Shown here: piece by piece, positions 50,907-62,756 of the stretch | Layout: the number at the start of each line of letters is the position of its first letter | Position numbering within the stretch: position 1 is the stretch's first letter | Source of the DNA: Auanema rhodensis | Lineage: Eukaryota; Nematoda; Chromadorea; Rhabditida; Rhabditidae | Direction of reading: 5' to 3' | Assembly: GCA_964057225.1 (NCBI GenBank) | Contig: OZ059898.1 | Location: 11,991,767-12,055,766 of the forward strand | DNA length: 64,000 nucleotides | Position numbers and translations under genes: made by a program | Notes under the pieces: generated by a model | The model's input: the letters and a program-made list of their open reading frames with translations, nothing else | Databases searched by the model: none | What the model was told of the DNA's origin: nothing

Positions 50907-53163
50907 TTATGCATTGATGTTCTTAATACGGATGTTTCCATAAATTTTGTGACATGCGACATATGCTTGTTGATTCTTGATCATCATATTGAATGGTAAA
51001 CTCCAGTATACATCAGATGGGAGTGGCTCATCCTAAAAAAAAATTTATAATTATTTGAAATATTGATTATAATAATAGTAATGTGTGCTGTATTAACCGT
51101 GTCAACGTCTACGACTTATTCAAAATGAATATTATTTTACGTGGCCACGTGTAAATGACTTGTCATATGCTAATTGTTCATTTATGTTAATTTATATGTT
51201 TTTCCTTTCTATTCAAGAAGAAAATTTGTTGTTTATATGAATTGATTTTGAAAATTAAAATATAATCAATTGGTGGACATTCAGATGAACCTGCTCAGGT
51301 TTACATGATTAGGCTGGAACGTGATCCAAAGTACATAATCCAACCTTTTGACCTTTAATTGATAAATTTATGTACATTGTATCTTCGTACTGCCGTATGA
51401 TTATGGTACAAATGTGCTCTATGAACGTAATTTGTATCATTATGATCGCAAATAACTGCCACTTTCAATTTTATGATTGAAAATTCAGGTTGACCTGAAT
51501 GCGATGGCCATCATGGATAGATTCGTGCTAAGCATCAACCCAGAGATGATAGATGTATAGCCTAATTTAACTGAAGAATAACGCTACGTGTCTGATATTT
51601 TGATTATATCATATAAATTTGTCTAATATATACGAAAATTCTATGAGATTCATAGATATTACCTTGAATAGTCCTTTACGATTAGCCTTGTATACACTCT
51701 CAATACGGTTCTGTGTCTGCATTTGCTGGCTAACATCCTTATCGAAGACATATACGGTAGCAAATATTCCCATAGCACGAATTGAGCTAGCATCCTAGAA
51801 AGCAATAATTGATTTTGATAACCTAACAGATAAATTGTTTCCGCTTTCTCTTTCTTATTCAACTTAAACAGTTTTTACTTCAATGATCATCAATGGTTTC
51901 AGATTCATCGAAACAGAAAATATTGTTTTTGTAGTCAAAAATGATTTTTTGATTTGAAGTTAGTATTTCATAAACATTAACTTTTCCAAGTTTCAAACTG
52001 TAAATTAAGAATTTTATTTGTTTTTTTGTCTCTCTCTCTCTCTCTCATTGTAATTTCAAGGTTTCTATTGAATTCATATGCTTCTATGCCCCCAGGGCGA
52101 AAAAAGAAACGAAAAAACTGTTCTTTACGACAAACAGACAGACAGAGACAGTCAGACCCATACACATATACATTCATACATACAAGGCGAGTCTGTGTTC
52201 TTTTGAGATGATGATTAGATTGGAAAAAAGACAACAGAAATATGAAAACGAAAGACAGAAGACGACTTTCCCTTTTCTGTTAAACCGTTCTTTAGCCCTA
52301 ACCAACTGTGTTATTATCAGTTTTCTGTTATTAGATTTCTTCTTTCATCTATCATCATCATTTAGTTCAATAGCATACCTCACTGATCAGTTGCATGAAA
52401 GCTTCCTTTGTTAGTCCTTGGGATTTCAAAATGTCTTCCATTTTCGGTAAGCAGAACGCTAATTTCAAGTTTTCGTATGATCCTTTAGTTAATCCATCCT
52501 TAAAAAATCTTGAAATTAGATCGAAGAAGCTGAGTGTTAGGATGTCATACAGTGCACTTAATTGGCTTTCCGTCCAGAAGTAATTGGGCTTGAACTCCTA
52601 AGTTGTCACCGAATGTCTTACAAGCATTACAATACAGGCTGCAACATCAGAAATTAATTGAAAACTTGCAAAATTTTCTTGATTTTGCTAATTTTGATGA
52701 GAAATTCACTAACCATGATCCAAATCCACCGCATCCATCAGATCCCTGTTTGACACAAGCCTCAGGTACTTGATTCTTCTTTGCTGTATTTCTTAATTCT
52801 AAATAAATGGAAAAATCGCCAGGGAAATCCTAAATTCAACATGTCAAGACAATCACAACATGAGGGACTCACCTCAAGAACTTCAACTTTTCCACCAATA
52901 GCAAAGCAATTAGATTTTCCATCAACAACTTCAAGTTTTGGTCCCTTCTTGTCATTTCCCGATTCAAATTCCAACTTCTTAGTCCATTTGCTCTCTTAAC
53001 AAAGATAATTCAACTAGTTTATTTGAAATATAAAGTGTTTACTTGATCCATGACTACATGGTTGATGTTTAATTAATTCCAAATCAAAATTTAAGTTATC
53101 TTCAACAACATTAACTGCATGAGCATATGCAATTAGTGCAAATGCTACAACAGGTAAGATCAT
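50907..53163 (-). CDS. Secreted Cys-rich paralog 2 (GCGGxGSC family)
   Basis: Seven exons: 53163-53043, 52994-52873, 52829-52714, 52638-52551, 52498-52379, 51794-51663 and 51032-50907; 274 residues. Signal peptide MILPVVAFALIAYAHA, then LIKHQPCSHGS. Conserved blocks: KWTKKLEFESG, NCFAIGGKVEVLE, a strand segment FSIYLELRN, GCGGFGSCLYCNACKTFGDN, LLLDGKPIKC, LKLAFCLPKMEDILKSQGL, FATVYVFDKDVS and VYWSLPFNMMIKNQQAYVAC followed by HK. Spacing of cysteines matches its neighbours. The splice acceptor cttttcag ends 2 nt before the ATG. The last two introns (584 and 630 bp) are much longer than the rest. Function unknown; extracellular location is inferred from the signal peptide and paired cysteines. 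Confidence 0.82.
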
Positions 53164-54233
53164 AGCTGAAAAGAAATCTTCACCAATGAAGATATAGTAA
53201 AATAGAAAACAAAATTCATAATTCAGACATAATTAGTGATATATGGATATACTGATGATTATTTGGGTAAAAAATAATATAAGAAAGGAATGAAATCGGA
53301 CAAATCATTGATCAGCCGGGCGGGGGGGGGGTTGGAGAGTAATTGTATAGTTATTATGAATTAAAGAGATGAATGGGTCAAGAATTTGTGATTATATGTG
53401 GAGTAAACTGGAAAAAATGAGTAAATCTTCATTTTTGAAACGGTATTGTTTCAAAATATCTTCACGTAATCCTGCTACTATATACGAAGTAACATGTTCA
53501 AGCTAGAAGTCAGAAACTATTTGAGATTTGGTGAAAATGAATTAAAATAATTTTTTTAGAGAAAAATCACTAAAAGAGAAGGAGAAATGAATGAATGAAG
53601 AATTCAGAAATGTGGCTTGTGCCTTAGAACTAAGTGAAGGCGTCGATGAGCTTTTGATGACTAACGAGGGTAAATCTGGTTATTATCTCTCTTACATATT
53701 CATACTATCTCAATGTGTTTAATTGTTCTTAAAAAAGCCGATAAAAGATATCATATCCACCCGGTTCATATAACTTGTTCTCAAGCTGCTTTTTTTGTTG
53801 CCTACAATATCTTTCCAGAAGAAATGATATGTTTATATTATTAGCTGCTAGAAGTTCTTACCTGATATCTATAAAGATGACAAGAGGGAGAGATAGAAAG
53901 GGAGATAGATAGAGATAGAGAGAAAAGGAGAGAGAGAGAGAGATAGAGAGAGAGAGTGAGAGATTGAAAGTTATATTAATCGTAGTAATATAGTATGTGT
54001 ATTGTACTATTACTAGTTAAGCCTGTATGTATTATATAATCTTATATTATCTTCGATGTATAGTAGCAAACGTTTTCAAAATTCAATTTTATATAAAAAA
54101 ATATTTTATAGTAATATATAACTAGTCAATATTTATAATTTATTTAACTATAAGTATTATATCATGGAAATATGATTCGTCTTATTAATTCATACATTTA
54201 GGTTAAAGAATATACATACATATACAAATATAT
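53164..54233. other. Intergenic region with imperfect (GA)n tract
   Basis: Upstream region of paralog 2 and 3' flank of paralog 3. An imperfect GA/GATA tract runs from about 53880 to 53965. A G-run of ten lies near 53321-53331. Confidence 0.5.
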
Positions 54234-55369
54234 TTAAACATGACCCTCTGTTAGAGAAACAGTTCCAAAGAGTTTGTGACAACCAATAAATTGACTTTGT
54301 TTCTTAATTATCTGATTGAATGGTAGATTCCAATAAGTATTGGTATCTAATTCTGAATCTGCTGTCATATTTCTTAACTCCTTGATTCGACTTTCCAGCT
54401 TACGTTGAGCTCTGAAATCAATCCAAGTGACGTCTATTGTACTTTATGATTCATAGCTCAGAAACATTTTTCTTTTAAAACTTACGTTAAAAGGGGACGA
54501 ACATCTTTATCAAATATATAAACAGTTACAAAGAGATTTAGCTTTGGTGGACTATTTCCTTCCTATGAATGCAAAATTTAAAAACATCATGAACTTGGCA
54601 GAGATGTATGTACCTGAGTTGTAGCTGCTAAGATATGGTCAATAGCCTGTTCAGATAATCCTTGCCAGGCTATAAGCTTGTTGACTTCTGGGACACAAAA
54701 TTTCAGTTTAACATTGTCATAGACTCCTTTCTGAAAATAATTAATGAAAATAATTCATTGTGCATCATCTGAAGGTTTAACCTTGAGTGGCTCACATCCG
54801 ATCATTTTTCCGTTGACAATCAGTTGAGCACCAAGAATTTTTCCGATTCCTTCAAGAGAGTGACATGGTCGACAGAAAAGACTTAAATTAGAGTTTGAAA
54901 CAGAATTTATGAGGTTAAATGAGTTAGCTTTAAGTAAAACATACCATGATCCAACACCCCCACACCCGGTTTCCAAGTTTGGATCTCGACATGGCTCAGG
55001 AGGCTTAGAAGTATCTCCAGTAGTTGAAACAGATAAATAAATGAGAAGTTCGTTAGTCAAGTCTTCAAATATCTTTACTTTTCCCTTAATAATTCTTATT
55101 AGAATTTGTTGTTAGAAAATGTCTAACCTTTATCTGATAACATCCTTGGCCAGTTGGTTCAAGAGTAGCACCTTTTCCATTGTGACTGCCTTCAAACTCA
55201 ATTTTTTTTGACCAAATAGCATCTGATAAACAAACGAATGTAATGAAGTAACAAATTGATAAAACAAACTTGTTCGATGAGGACAACTCTGATGGCGATG
55301 TAGATTTAGTTGAAGATATTGAGCTGATATCAAAGGTAATAAGTAGAGAAGTAAATGCCAGTATACCAT
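54234..55369 (-). CDS. Secreted Cys-rich paralog 3 (GCGGxGSC family)
   Basis: Seven exons: 55369-55270, 55222-55128, 55084-54945, 54881-54782, 54730-54614, 54562-54486 and 54411-54234; 268 residues. Signal peptide MVYWHLLLYLLPLISA, then HRHQSCPH. Conserved blocks: IWSKKIEFEGS, GCYQIKGKVKIFED, LLIYLSVSTTG, TGCGGVGSCLFCRPCHSLEG, LIVNGKMIGC, VKLKFCVPEVNKLIAWQGL, FVTVYIFDKDVRPLLT, and NTYWNLPFNQIIKKQSQFIG followed by CHK. The start at 55369 is chosen because exon 1 then aligns with exon 1 of the paralogs (signal peptide, one Cys, phase-1 end). An alternative ATG at 55286 would give a different leader. The last intron is phase 2 rather than 0, the one departure from the shared gene structure. Confidence 0.82.
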
Positions 55370-56776
55370 GCTGATAGTGAGCTACTAGCTGGAAGCAAGG
55401 CAGATTTCGAAACTATAAAAGGATATTCTCTATGAATATATATCCAAATTCTTGGAATGATACATAAAGTACAAATAAAATCAGGTTTTGTAGTAAAAGT
55501 GTTGAATATACGAAGAGGTCATTTGCATGAAACAGGTAGTGAGGTGTCCGAAAACATGATAGGTTTTCTTAAACTGGATAAAAGAAAACGAGGATTTTAC
55601 AGAGACTATATATGAGAAAGAGTGAACGAGAGATAAGGTTAGCTAGCTTTCACTTGAGGTCCAGGTTAAACCGCTTTGAGTGGAAATGAGGACGACAGCG
55701 ATCGGAGACAGTAAAGGTCGTTTCACGGACTGTCGATCATGCTGAACCATATTGGGTCGTCAGACCCACAGGAGTCCAGACGAAGTTTAATATGCCTCAC
55801 AATAGATCAGATTGCATGACATGAGAAACGAGATGACATAAAAAGGATATGAAACTGTAGATTTGAAGCGAAGAAGTGATGAGAGCACAGGTGTTCGGAT
55901 GGGAGAGTTGAAAATAGAGAAAAGAAAAGAGGAGGGGTTTTTTGAAGTCGAAGGAAGAAGGTGAACAGAGTTGGATAGAAGAAGTATACGCATAAAGATT
56001 ACTAAGACGAAATAGGTGTGTGAGTTGTTGAAAACGAAAATGATGAAACTGGTTGAAGGAAATTCTTAAATAGAAAGAAGAATATACTAAGAGAAAGAGA
56101 GAAGATAGTCATTGACATAGAATAGCAAACGGATTTACATGTGCTACATGAATGAAATATTTCGAAAATTTGAATATTTTCTATTGATAACTTGAAAAGA
56201 AGCTGAATTTTGTTTTTAAATTGAAAATCATTCTTTTCAACTTTTCAATATTTTTATGAATCTTTGTTTTAAAAACTATTTAAACATCATTTAAAATTGA
56301 AGACAAAGAAATCTGTAGTGGTATACGGTAGATGTATATAGATGTCAAGCTCTTAACTATATATCCGGAGACAAAAAAACTGAGAAGTATAGTGTCATTG
56401 ACTCCTTTTTAACAAATGAATGTGACCGGTTACAAGTGTGTCGTTCTCGTTTCGTTTCAGCTCTAGACCAATAAAGTACCAAAAGCTGACTGTATATTAT
56501 GACTTATAGATGAACATTGTGGATTTACTTTATATTTTTTTCTTTTTTTCTTTTATTTTTATAAAACTTGAAAGCTATGAATTGGAATCGTCATACTCAA
56601 TTTCTTATATCTGATGGATTAGACAAGCATTTAAATGAAACATGGGGCTGAACTAATCCTCAGTTCAGACCATCATTATGCATTTTACTTTCATTATTGG
56701 TATGCTTAGCTGTAAATTTGCTGTTAGATATCTACATGGAACAATCTGAATGCCAAAGTCTTTATTGGAATGGTAT
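55370..56776. other. Intergenic, AT-rich
   Basis: Promoter side of paralog 3 and 3' flank of the collagen gene. No exon supported. Confidence 0.5.
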
Positions 56777-57668
56777 CTATTCTCTGTCTGGGCATGGACA
56801 ATAACCTCCATCGTCGCCGTGCTTTCCATTTGTTCCTGGAACGCCGTTTTGGCCGTTCTTTCCGCGGTGTCCTGGTTTTCCTTGCTTTCCTGGGTGTCCG
56901 ACAGCTCCTCCTTCTCCATCAATTCCTGGTTCTCCATCTTTACCTGGAGCTCCAGCTGAACCACGTTCTCCGATTGGTCCCGGTCTTCCTGGTTCTCCAT
57001 CTCTGTAGACAACTCCAACGCTGCCGGATTCTCCCTTTGGTCCTTCATGTCCAGCAGGTCCAGCTGGTCCTTCATCTCCAACCTCTCCTGGTTCTCCACG
57101 TGGTCCGACAGCTCCAGCTGGTCCACGTCTGCCAGGCTTTCCACTGCCACCTGATGGTCCTTGTTCTCCAGTTGGTCCTCTAAGTCCTGGTGGTCCACGT
57201 GGGCACTTGATGCATCCCTCTGGTTTCTCAAACTCAACAACAAGAATGATTCCGGGTAATCCGTTGATTCCATCAGTTCCATCAGGTCCATCTGGTCCTG
57301 GTTGTCCCTTATCTCCTCGTGGGCCTGGTGCTCCAGCGGGGCATCCTTGGGATTGTGGTGCACACTTACACTCTTCATCAGTATTTCTCTTGTGTCTTCC
57401 AATGAATTGACTGAAAGACTTTGATGTTCCAGTTCCGAGTGGATCAGCACGAATATCAAGGATGTAAGCCCATGAAGCTTCAGAAATAGTCTAAAGTACG
57501 AACCATAAAAACAAATTGTATGATGTTGCAAACCTTGAAATCATCCATTCCTAGGCTGATCTCATTCTCTAATCCATTAATGTCTCCAACAATCGAGCTG
57601 ATTGAATACAAGGAGAACAGAACCGATACTGCGCCGAGGGCAGAAGAAACTCCAACCAAAGTTGTCAT
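56777..57668 (-). CDS. col: Nematode cuticle collagen
   Basis: Two exons: 57668-57534 and 57490-56777 (stop TAG 56779-56777); 282 residues. The N-terminal non-collagenous domain has the membrane/signal segment ([16 protein letters not shown]) of the Col_cuticle_N type, followed by a furin-type site GRHKR and a Cys pair ECKCAP. Gly-X-Y blocks follow: [20 protein letters not shown], then an interruption with a Cys pair ([15 protein letters not shown]), then long uninterrupted triplets ([32 protein letters not shown]). It ends in the typical [10 protein letters not shown]. Such collagens are secreted by the hypodermis, cleaved at the RxxR site and cross-linked by the flanking Cys pairs into the cuticle. 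GGA and CCA dominate Gly and Pro codons, the usual bias of highly expressed nematode collagens. An acceptor (attcttttag) abuts the ATG. Confidence 0.96.
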
Positions 57669-57927
57669 CTAAAAGAATTTAATTTATAAGAGAACAAGAT
57701 ATAATAAACATGTGGACAGAAACAAGCGATGTTTAAGCTTAAGTTTATCAAAATCCGCCTTATATGGACCAAACAAACTGTAGAAAAACGAAAAAGTCCG
57801 TCTAAAAACGTTGTCCGATCAAGTTTCAAGCTGATCATACAACCTGATTATGTAATTCTAGAGTTGAATAGCATGTTTAGTCGTTAAATAGTTTATTTCA
57901 AAATACTTTTCCGATTTTATACAAAAC

Positions 57928-58451
57928 TTATTGACATAAGTTTATAACTTGATATTTATTAAAAGCTGATACTCTTCTTGTACGTCCCTCGGGATCCAGA
58001 CGTGCTTCATTAATGAAAACCTGATACTCTTCATAAAACTAAAATAAAACAAACTGTAATATTATAGTTTCATCATCAAAAAACAAAGATTAGATTACTT
58101 TGAGAAATGCAAGACAGAAATCAGGATTTGACCACAAATCAGTGTAATCACCTTCTAAAGCTTTCTTCATCAGTATCAATGTGTCATGATAATCCAACCA
58201 GTTTTCTAGAAATATATAGTTAAGATTATTATATGATATAGTGTAATTAAACTATATTTTTCATGTAACATTGGTGAAATGAATCTATTGAATATTGAAA
58301 TCACAAGTATAAGTATGAGAGCTGTACTGAACAGAGTAATCCAATGTTCAAGAATCCATATAACAACTTTGAAATATCTTAATAATTTAAATAAAATATT
58401 TAGATGATTATATACTTACGGAGAAAGCTTAAAACTGCTAACCTCTCTGTG
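57928..58451 (-). CDS. Small single-pass membrane protein, 5' end unresolved
   Basis: Exons in consistent phase: 58451-58420, 58377-58253, 58205-58099 and 58038-57928 (stop 57930-57928); about 125 residues visible. After a short start (HREVSSFKLS) comes a transmembrane segment (LFSTALILILVISIFNRFIS), then a soluble, charged helical part (WLDYHDTLILMKKALEGDYT, FCLAFLKFYEEYQVFINEAR, LDPEGRTRRVSAF). No start codon was found for the first exon; an ATG at about 58484 would need an implausible 25-bp intron. The family is not recognised. The FLKFYEEYQVFINEAR stretch faintly recalls an RGS or sorting-nexin helix, but that is not a claim. It lies 259 bp upstream of the collagen on the same strand. Confidence 0.5.
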
Positions 58452-61140
58452 CTGGTAATAATTCATTGTATGTTACGTGAACAACGTCATACATCAATAG
58501 CTTAGCCTCATTAGCATGTCACGTACGTGACTCATACAGTTCTCTTCTATTATTATTTTTTTGCTCAACAAAAATTATAAGCGGTCACATGTTTATTAAT
58601 ACAAATTATATTATTGAATTTCAATTTTCAGATATAATCAATAGGAATTGAAGTAAGAAATAGTACAATACAATAGCAGATTATTACATACATACATACA
58701 TGTATGTATACTATATATTAGGTTAGAAAGAATATTCTTGCGCATATAACAATTTTCTTTTTTAAAATTTTTTTATTAAAAAAAACTTTCAAAATTTAAT
58801 TAAAAATATGCATCGTTAGCTTAATTACACTGTTCCCAACCATTAAATAACGAATTATAAGGTTTTTCTTTTGAAAAATCAGGATATTCATATTATTGTA
58901 AGTACATATGAGAATTATATTTCTAAAAAAATATATATGTATATATGTATTCTAAATAGAAAATCTAAAAATAATCAAAATATAGTTAGAAAAATGAAAT
59001 AATTATATATATATTTATGTGTTGAATTAAAAATAAGAAGATTATTTATTATATTATTATTATTTCAAATATATAAATATATTTTAATTATAAATGAAAG
59101 ATATATGTATGTATGTACATTCATTTCTCATACCCTATTACATATACTTTGTATAATAGTGAATAACTACTAATTAACTGTAAATTATACATTTTAGTTG
59201 TAATCTAATAGCAGAAAAACAGTTAATTAGCCAAATTACTAACAAGTATAGTATATGTATGGACTAATACTTGTCTCTCCTCTCTTCTGTACTCCTCCAT
59301 TCATTCGCATTCATTTTACTTTTCTGATAAATGATATTGTATATCATTTCTGATAAATATTTATATAAGATGAGTCTTTTATTTTTTTAAAATCACACAT
59401 TTTTATATACTATATATACTATATATATAAATTTCTTTTTTATTTTATTTCTAAATATTGTACCGTATGACCGAACGACTCCTGCACACAAAGTAAGAAA
59501 TTAATAAAAAAAAACAAATGTTAAATAATTTAAAATCCGGTTTTTCTTTTCTTAATGTTTTCCCTCTCTTTCTCTCTCTCTCTTTCCACTTTCCGCTTTT
59601 TTTGATCTTTTGTTTACCCTTTGTTCTCATAATCAACTGTTACTACTACTCCTATACTGCACTAATCGCTCATTTTGAAATACTTTTTATTCCTTATTCA
59701 TGTCATTTACACATGTAATTTATAAAAATTATAATTTATGGGCACTCGAAAACTTAGAAAAACGTTTTTCTTGTACAACATCTAGCTTTTAAACATTTTT
59801 TCGCAACGTATTTCGTGCTACTTTGCTTTACTACTTCACTACTACAACCCAACTTGATAGCGATGTATGTATGTTATAATAATAACTGCCCGTTTCAACT
59901 GGAAAAAAAATAAAAAAAAAGGAGAAGAAGAAGTAGAAGGAGTGAAGTTGTTCACTTCCGAAACAGTCTGTTCATGGCCAACAGAGACATGGCCCACTCC
60001 AGAATATGGCTGCTACACACTCCAGAAATGTTTTGTTGTTATTGTTTTTCCGTTCATAGCCTAATATTGATTTTGATTTTTTAAATTTTTTTTGTTGAAT
60101 ATGATTCAATGATCAATTGATTTTTCTTCATTTAAAAAAAAATTCTGGAACTAGAACAGTTCGAACAAAGCTGTTCAATTCTTTAAGTAAACATTTACCT
60201 GTGGCGCTGCAGTTAGTTTATCGTGTTTGCGCCAATTATTCAGTACTATCACAAGGTCGTTTTTTTTCTTTCACATATTACATAAAATTTTTCATTATTT
60301 TAATTATTTTATAGATCAAGCTTTAAAAGTTTGAAACCTATGCTTGTTGTCTATTTTATGAAGAAATAATTTTTTTTTATTCAAGCAATTCCGGTTTTTG
60401 CTTGTTCATTCACAATAGGTTGTCAGTGAGGAACAGATGAAAATCAATGAAACTGAGTTCAGTAACAATCCATACTATTGAAGTAAAATTTACAAAAAAA
60501 AAATGTTTTTTTTTTCTTTTTCGATTCCTATACAGCTATGTATATACATATATATTTTTTTTCCGATTTCAAATGATTTTGCCTATCATTGTCTATGAAA
60601 ACGTGTTATCATCTTCGTTGACAACTTGTTTTAACTACATTTGTTTCGTCCATAAATCACAAAAGACAAAATTCTATAAAAATTTAAAAAGTAACTAGTC
60701 GTAAAGGCGATAAAACTGATTTTCTAGGAAAATACATCAAATATTTTGATAATATTATATGTATTTTTAAATATTTGTATAAACACATCAATACATATTA
60801 TGGTTCAATCAAGAATAATAAGAAAATGTTTGTGTTCAAGGTCTTTGAGAATGATACAATCATCATATGAACTTGAATATCGAATAGTTTATTATCTTTC
60901 ATTTTTTGTTTTTTTTTCTTTTTTCAACCATCCATTCATCTATCCATCTATCGGTATTTGGGATTTTTCTATTTTTGATCTAATTCTCTTTTCAATGTTC
61001 TTATACTAATTGTACTTAATAGTGTATGATCGAATAAGGTTTCCAGAGTAAGTATTTTGTCCTTCAAACCATTGTGATCACGATGTTTACTTTCTTTCTT
61101 CAGTTTTGGATAAATAAATTGTACTTTTTCCTATTCCTTT

Positions 61141-61184
<44 letters not shown>

Positions 61185-61275
61185 TCTTTCTGTCTCTCTC
61201 TCTTTCTCTCTCTATCGTTCTCTCTTAATTTTTAAGCCTAATTAAACGTTTTTCAAGAATACTTGTTTTCAGCAA
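58452..61275. other. AT-rich intergenic region
   Basis: About 2.8 kb between divergently transcribed genes, very AT-rich, with several short TATA and ATGT tandem stretches (for example 58690-58720 and 59100-59120). Ends in a (CTCTTT)-type tandem tract and the acceptor of the MOLO-1-like gene. No exon supported. Confidence 0.5.
61138..61217. repeat. 12-bp CT-rich tandem repeat
   Basis: Unit TTTCTCTCTCTC repeated about six times with small variants, ending some 60 bp before the MOLO-1-like start codon. Confidence 0.85.
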
Positions 61276-62429
61276 ATGAGGGTAATTCTGGTTGTACTAG
61301 CTTTGATATATATCGTCGATGCATTCAACGAGTGGACCCCTGAAGCATATCCAAATCCACGTAAAAATCCAGGATTTAAGCAATGTGGTATGAGATCAGT
61401 CAGCAATATCTGTGATCCTGATCAGGTACATCTATCTAATGCAACTATTCAATATCATATATATATATATCATTAGATATTGAGTGAATCTGATAGATAT
61501 CGTCTGAATCATGAGCTTAGTCGTTTGACACGTACAGGTCAAAATAAAGACTTCTGTGCTAGGAAAGGAATCGATGCTGTACTAGTTGTAGTTCCAGAAG
61601 TAAGTTTTTAATTCTTAATTTCACATTTTTCACTTTATTGACTAACGCACTGTGACGTTACTCTGAACATTAAAAACATTTTTTTTCTTTTTTTTTCAAT
61701 TTTCTGATAACGCTATCAGAAGTCAAGAATCTATATCGAAGTAGAATTGACAGAAGAAAAAAAACTTCATCTAAATGATTTAGAGCGGAAGTAGTATGAA
61801 GAAATGATATTTGGTACAGTGTAAATTAATTTTTAAAAATAATTTTCACGTTATTGAATGTTAATTCAAATATGTTTTACGTCAACAATACCCATTTAAT
61901 CTCATCAATCACGACATGATCGGTTGCTTTCACCCAATTCTTTTTCATTACGTTTTCTAGTCATTTCTCAACATAGGTGTTATAGGGATCCCAAAAGTTT
62001 ACGGATGATTTAGCGAAGAAATGGAGTTTGGATAATCAATGCCACAAGAGTGCTCTGTTCCTTTACTCATCAGATGAGCGTCGTGTTTATTATTCTGGTC
62101 AAGAGAATACTGGAATAAGTGAGAGATACATCAATTCTATTTGTTGAAATTTCTATATTTATCAGATGCGGACGAGTTTGACGCTATTGCTTTCGCAGCT
62201 AAATCTCAACTATCTGCAGGTGAGTTCTGACATTTTATTTGAAAAAAACAACATACATGGTATGAATTACTTGTCACAAATTGAAGAATATAAGATGATA
62301 TAACATTGGATAGCAGGTTCGAAATATGCCAGTCAATTGAAATGAATTTCAACCTTTTTTTCTTTTTTATATGCTGCTTTAACTCTAATTTTCTTTTAAT
62401 TTTTTCAAACCGCTGCTTCAACAGTTTTT

Positions 62430-62508
<79 letters not shown>

Positions 62509-62756
62509 CAACTCCTAATTCTCTCTTCTCTTATCTATCTTACAAACATATAAATACAATATAGACATGAAACATATAATTTTAAACATTTACAGGACAT
62601 ATTGTACCCGGATTGACAAATATCTTCAAGGAGCTCGGAAAAATCGTCAACCCTGATAAGGACGGACAAACGACACCTATTCCTAAAGCCGTTGCTACAA
62701 GCTCAGTATTTACTACTATACTACTTCTAATTAGTTACATATTACTATGGAACTAA
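61276..62756 (+). CDS. MOLO-1-like TPM-domain membrane protein
   Basis: Five exons: 61276-61425, 61477-61599, 61986-62118, 62166-62219 and 62596-62756; 206 residues. Signal peptide MRVILVVLALIYIVDA, then the family's opening WTPEAYPNPRKNPGFKQCG and ICDPDQILSESDRYRLNHEL. The TPM (TLP18.3/Psb32/MOLO1) fold continues with CARKGIDAVLVVVPE, FTDDLAKKWSLDNQCHKSAL, FLYSSDERRVYYSG and FAAKSQLSAGHIVPGL. A C-terminal transmembrane segment follows (VFTTILLLISYILLW). In C. elegans, MOLO-1 is a type I membrane protein that raises the gating of levamisole-sensitive acetylcholine receptors at muscle; other paralogs exist, so orthology is not certain. The acceptor cttgttttcag ends 3 nt before the ATG. Intron 4 carries a 72-nt (CT)n tract. 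Confidence 0.85.
62432..62503. repeat. (CT)n microsatellite in intron
   Basis: Uninterrupted CT dinucleotide run of about 72 nt, the longest in the window, inside intron 4 of the MOLO-1-like gene. Confidence 0.95.

Noticed and set aside
56665-57531. 288-codon minus-strand open frame over the collagen
   Set aside because: It is the +1 shadow of the Gly-X-Y frame; the collagen frame shows clear triplets, the furin site and the CPCP ending.
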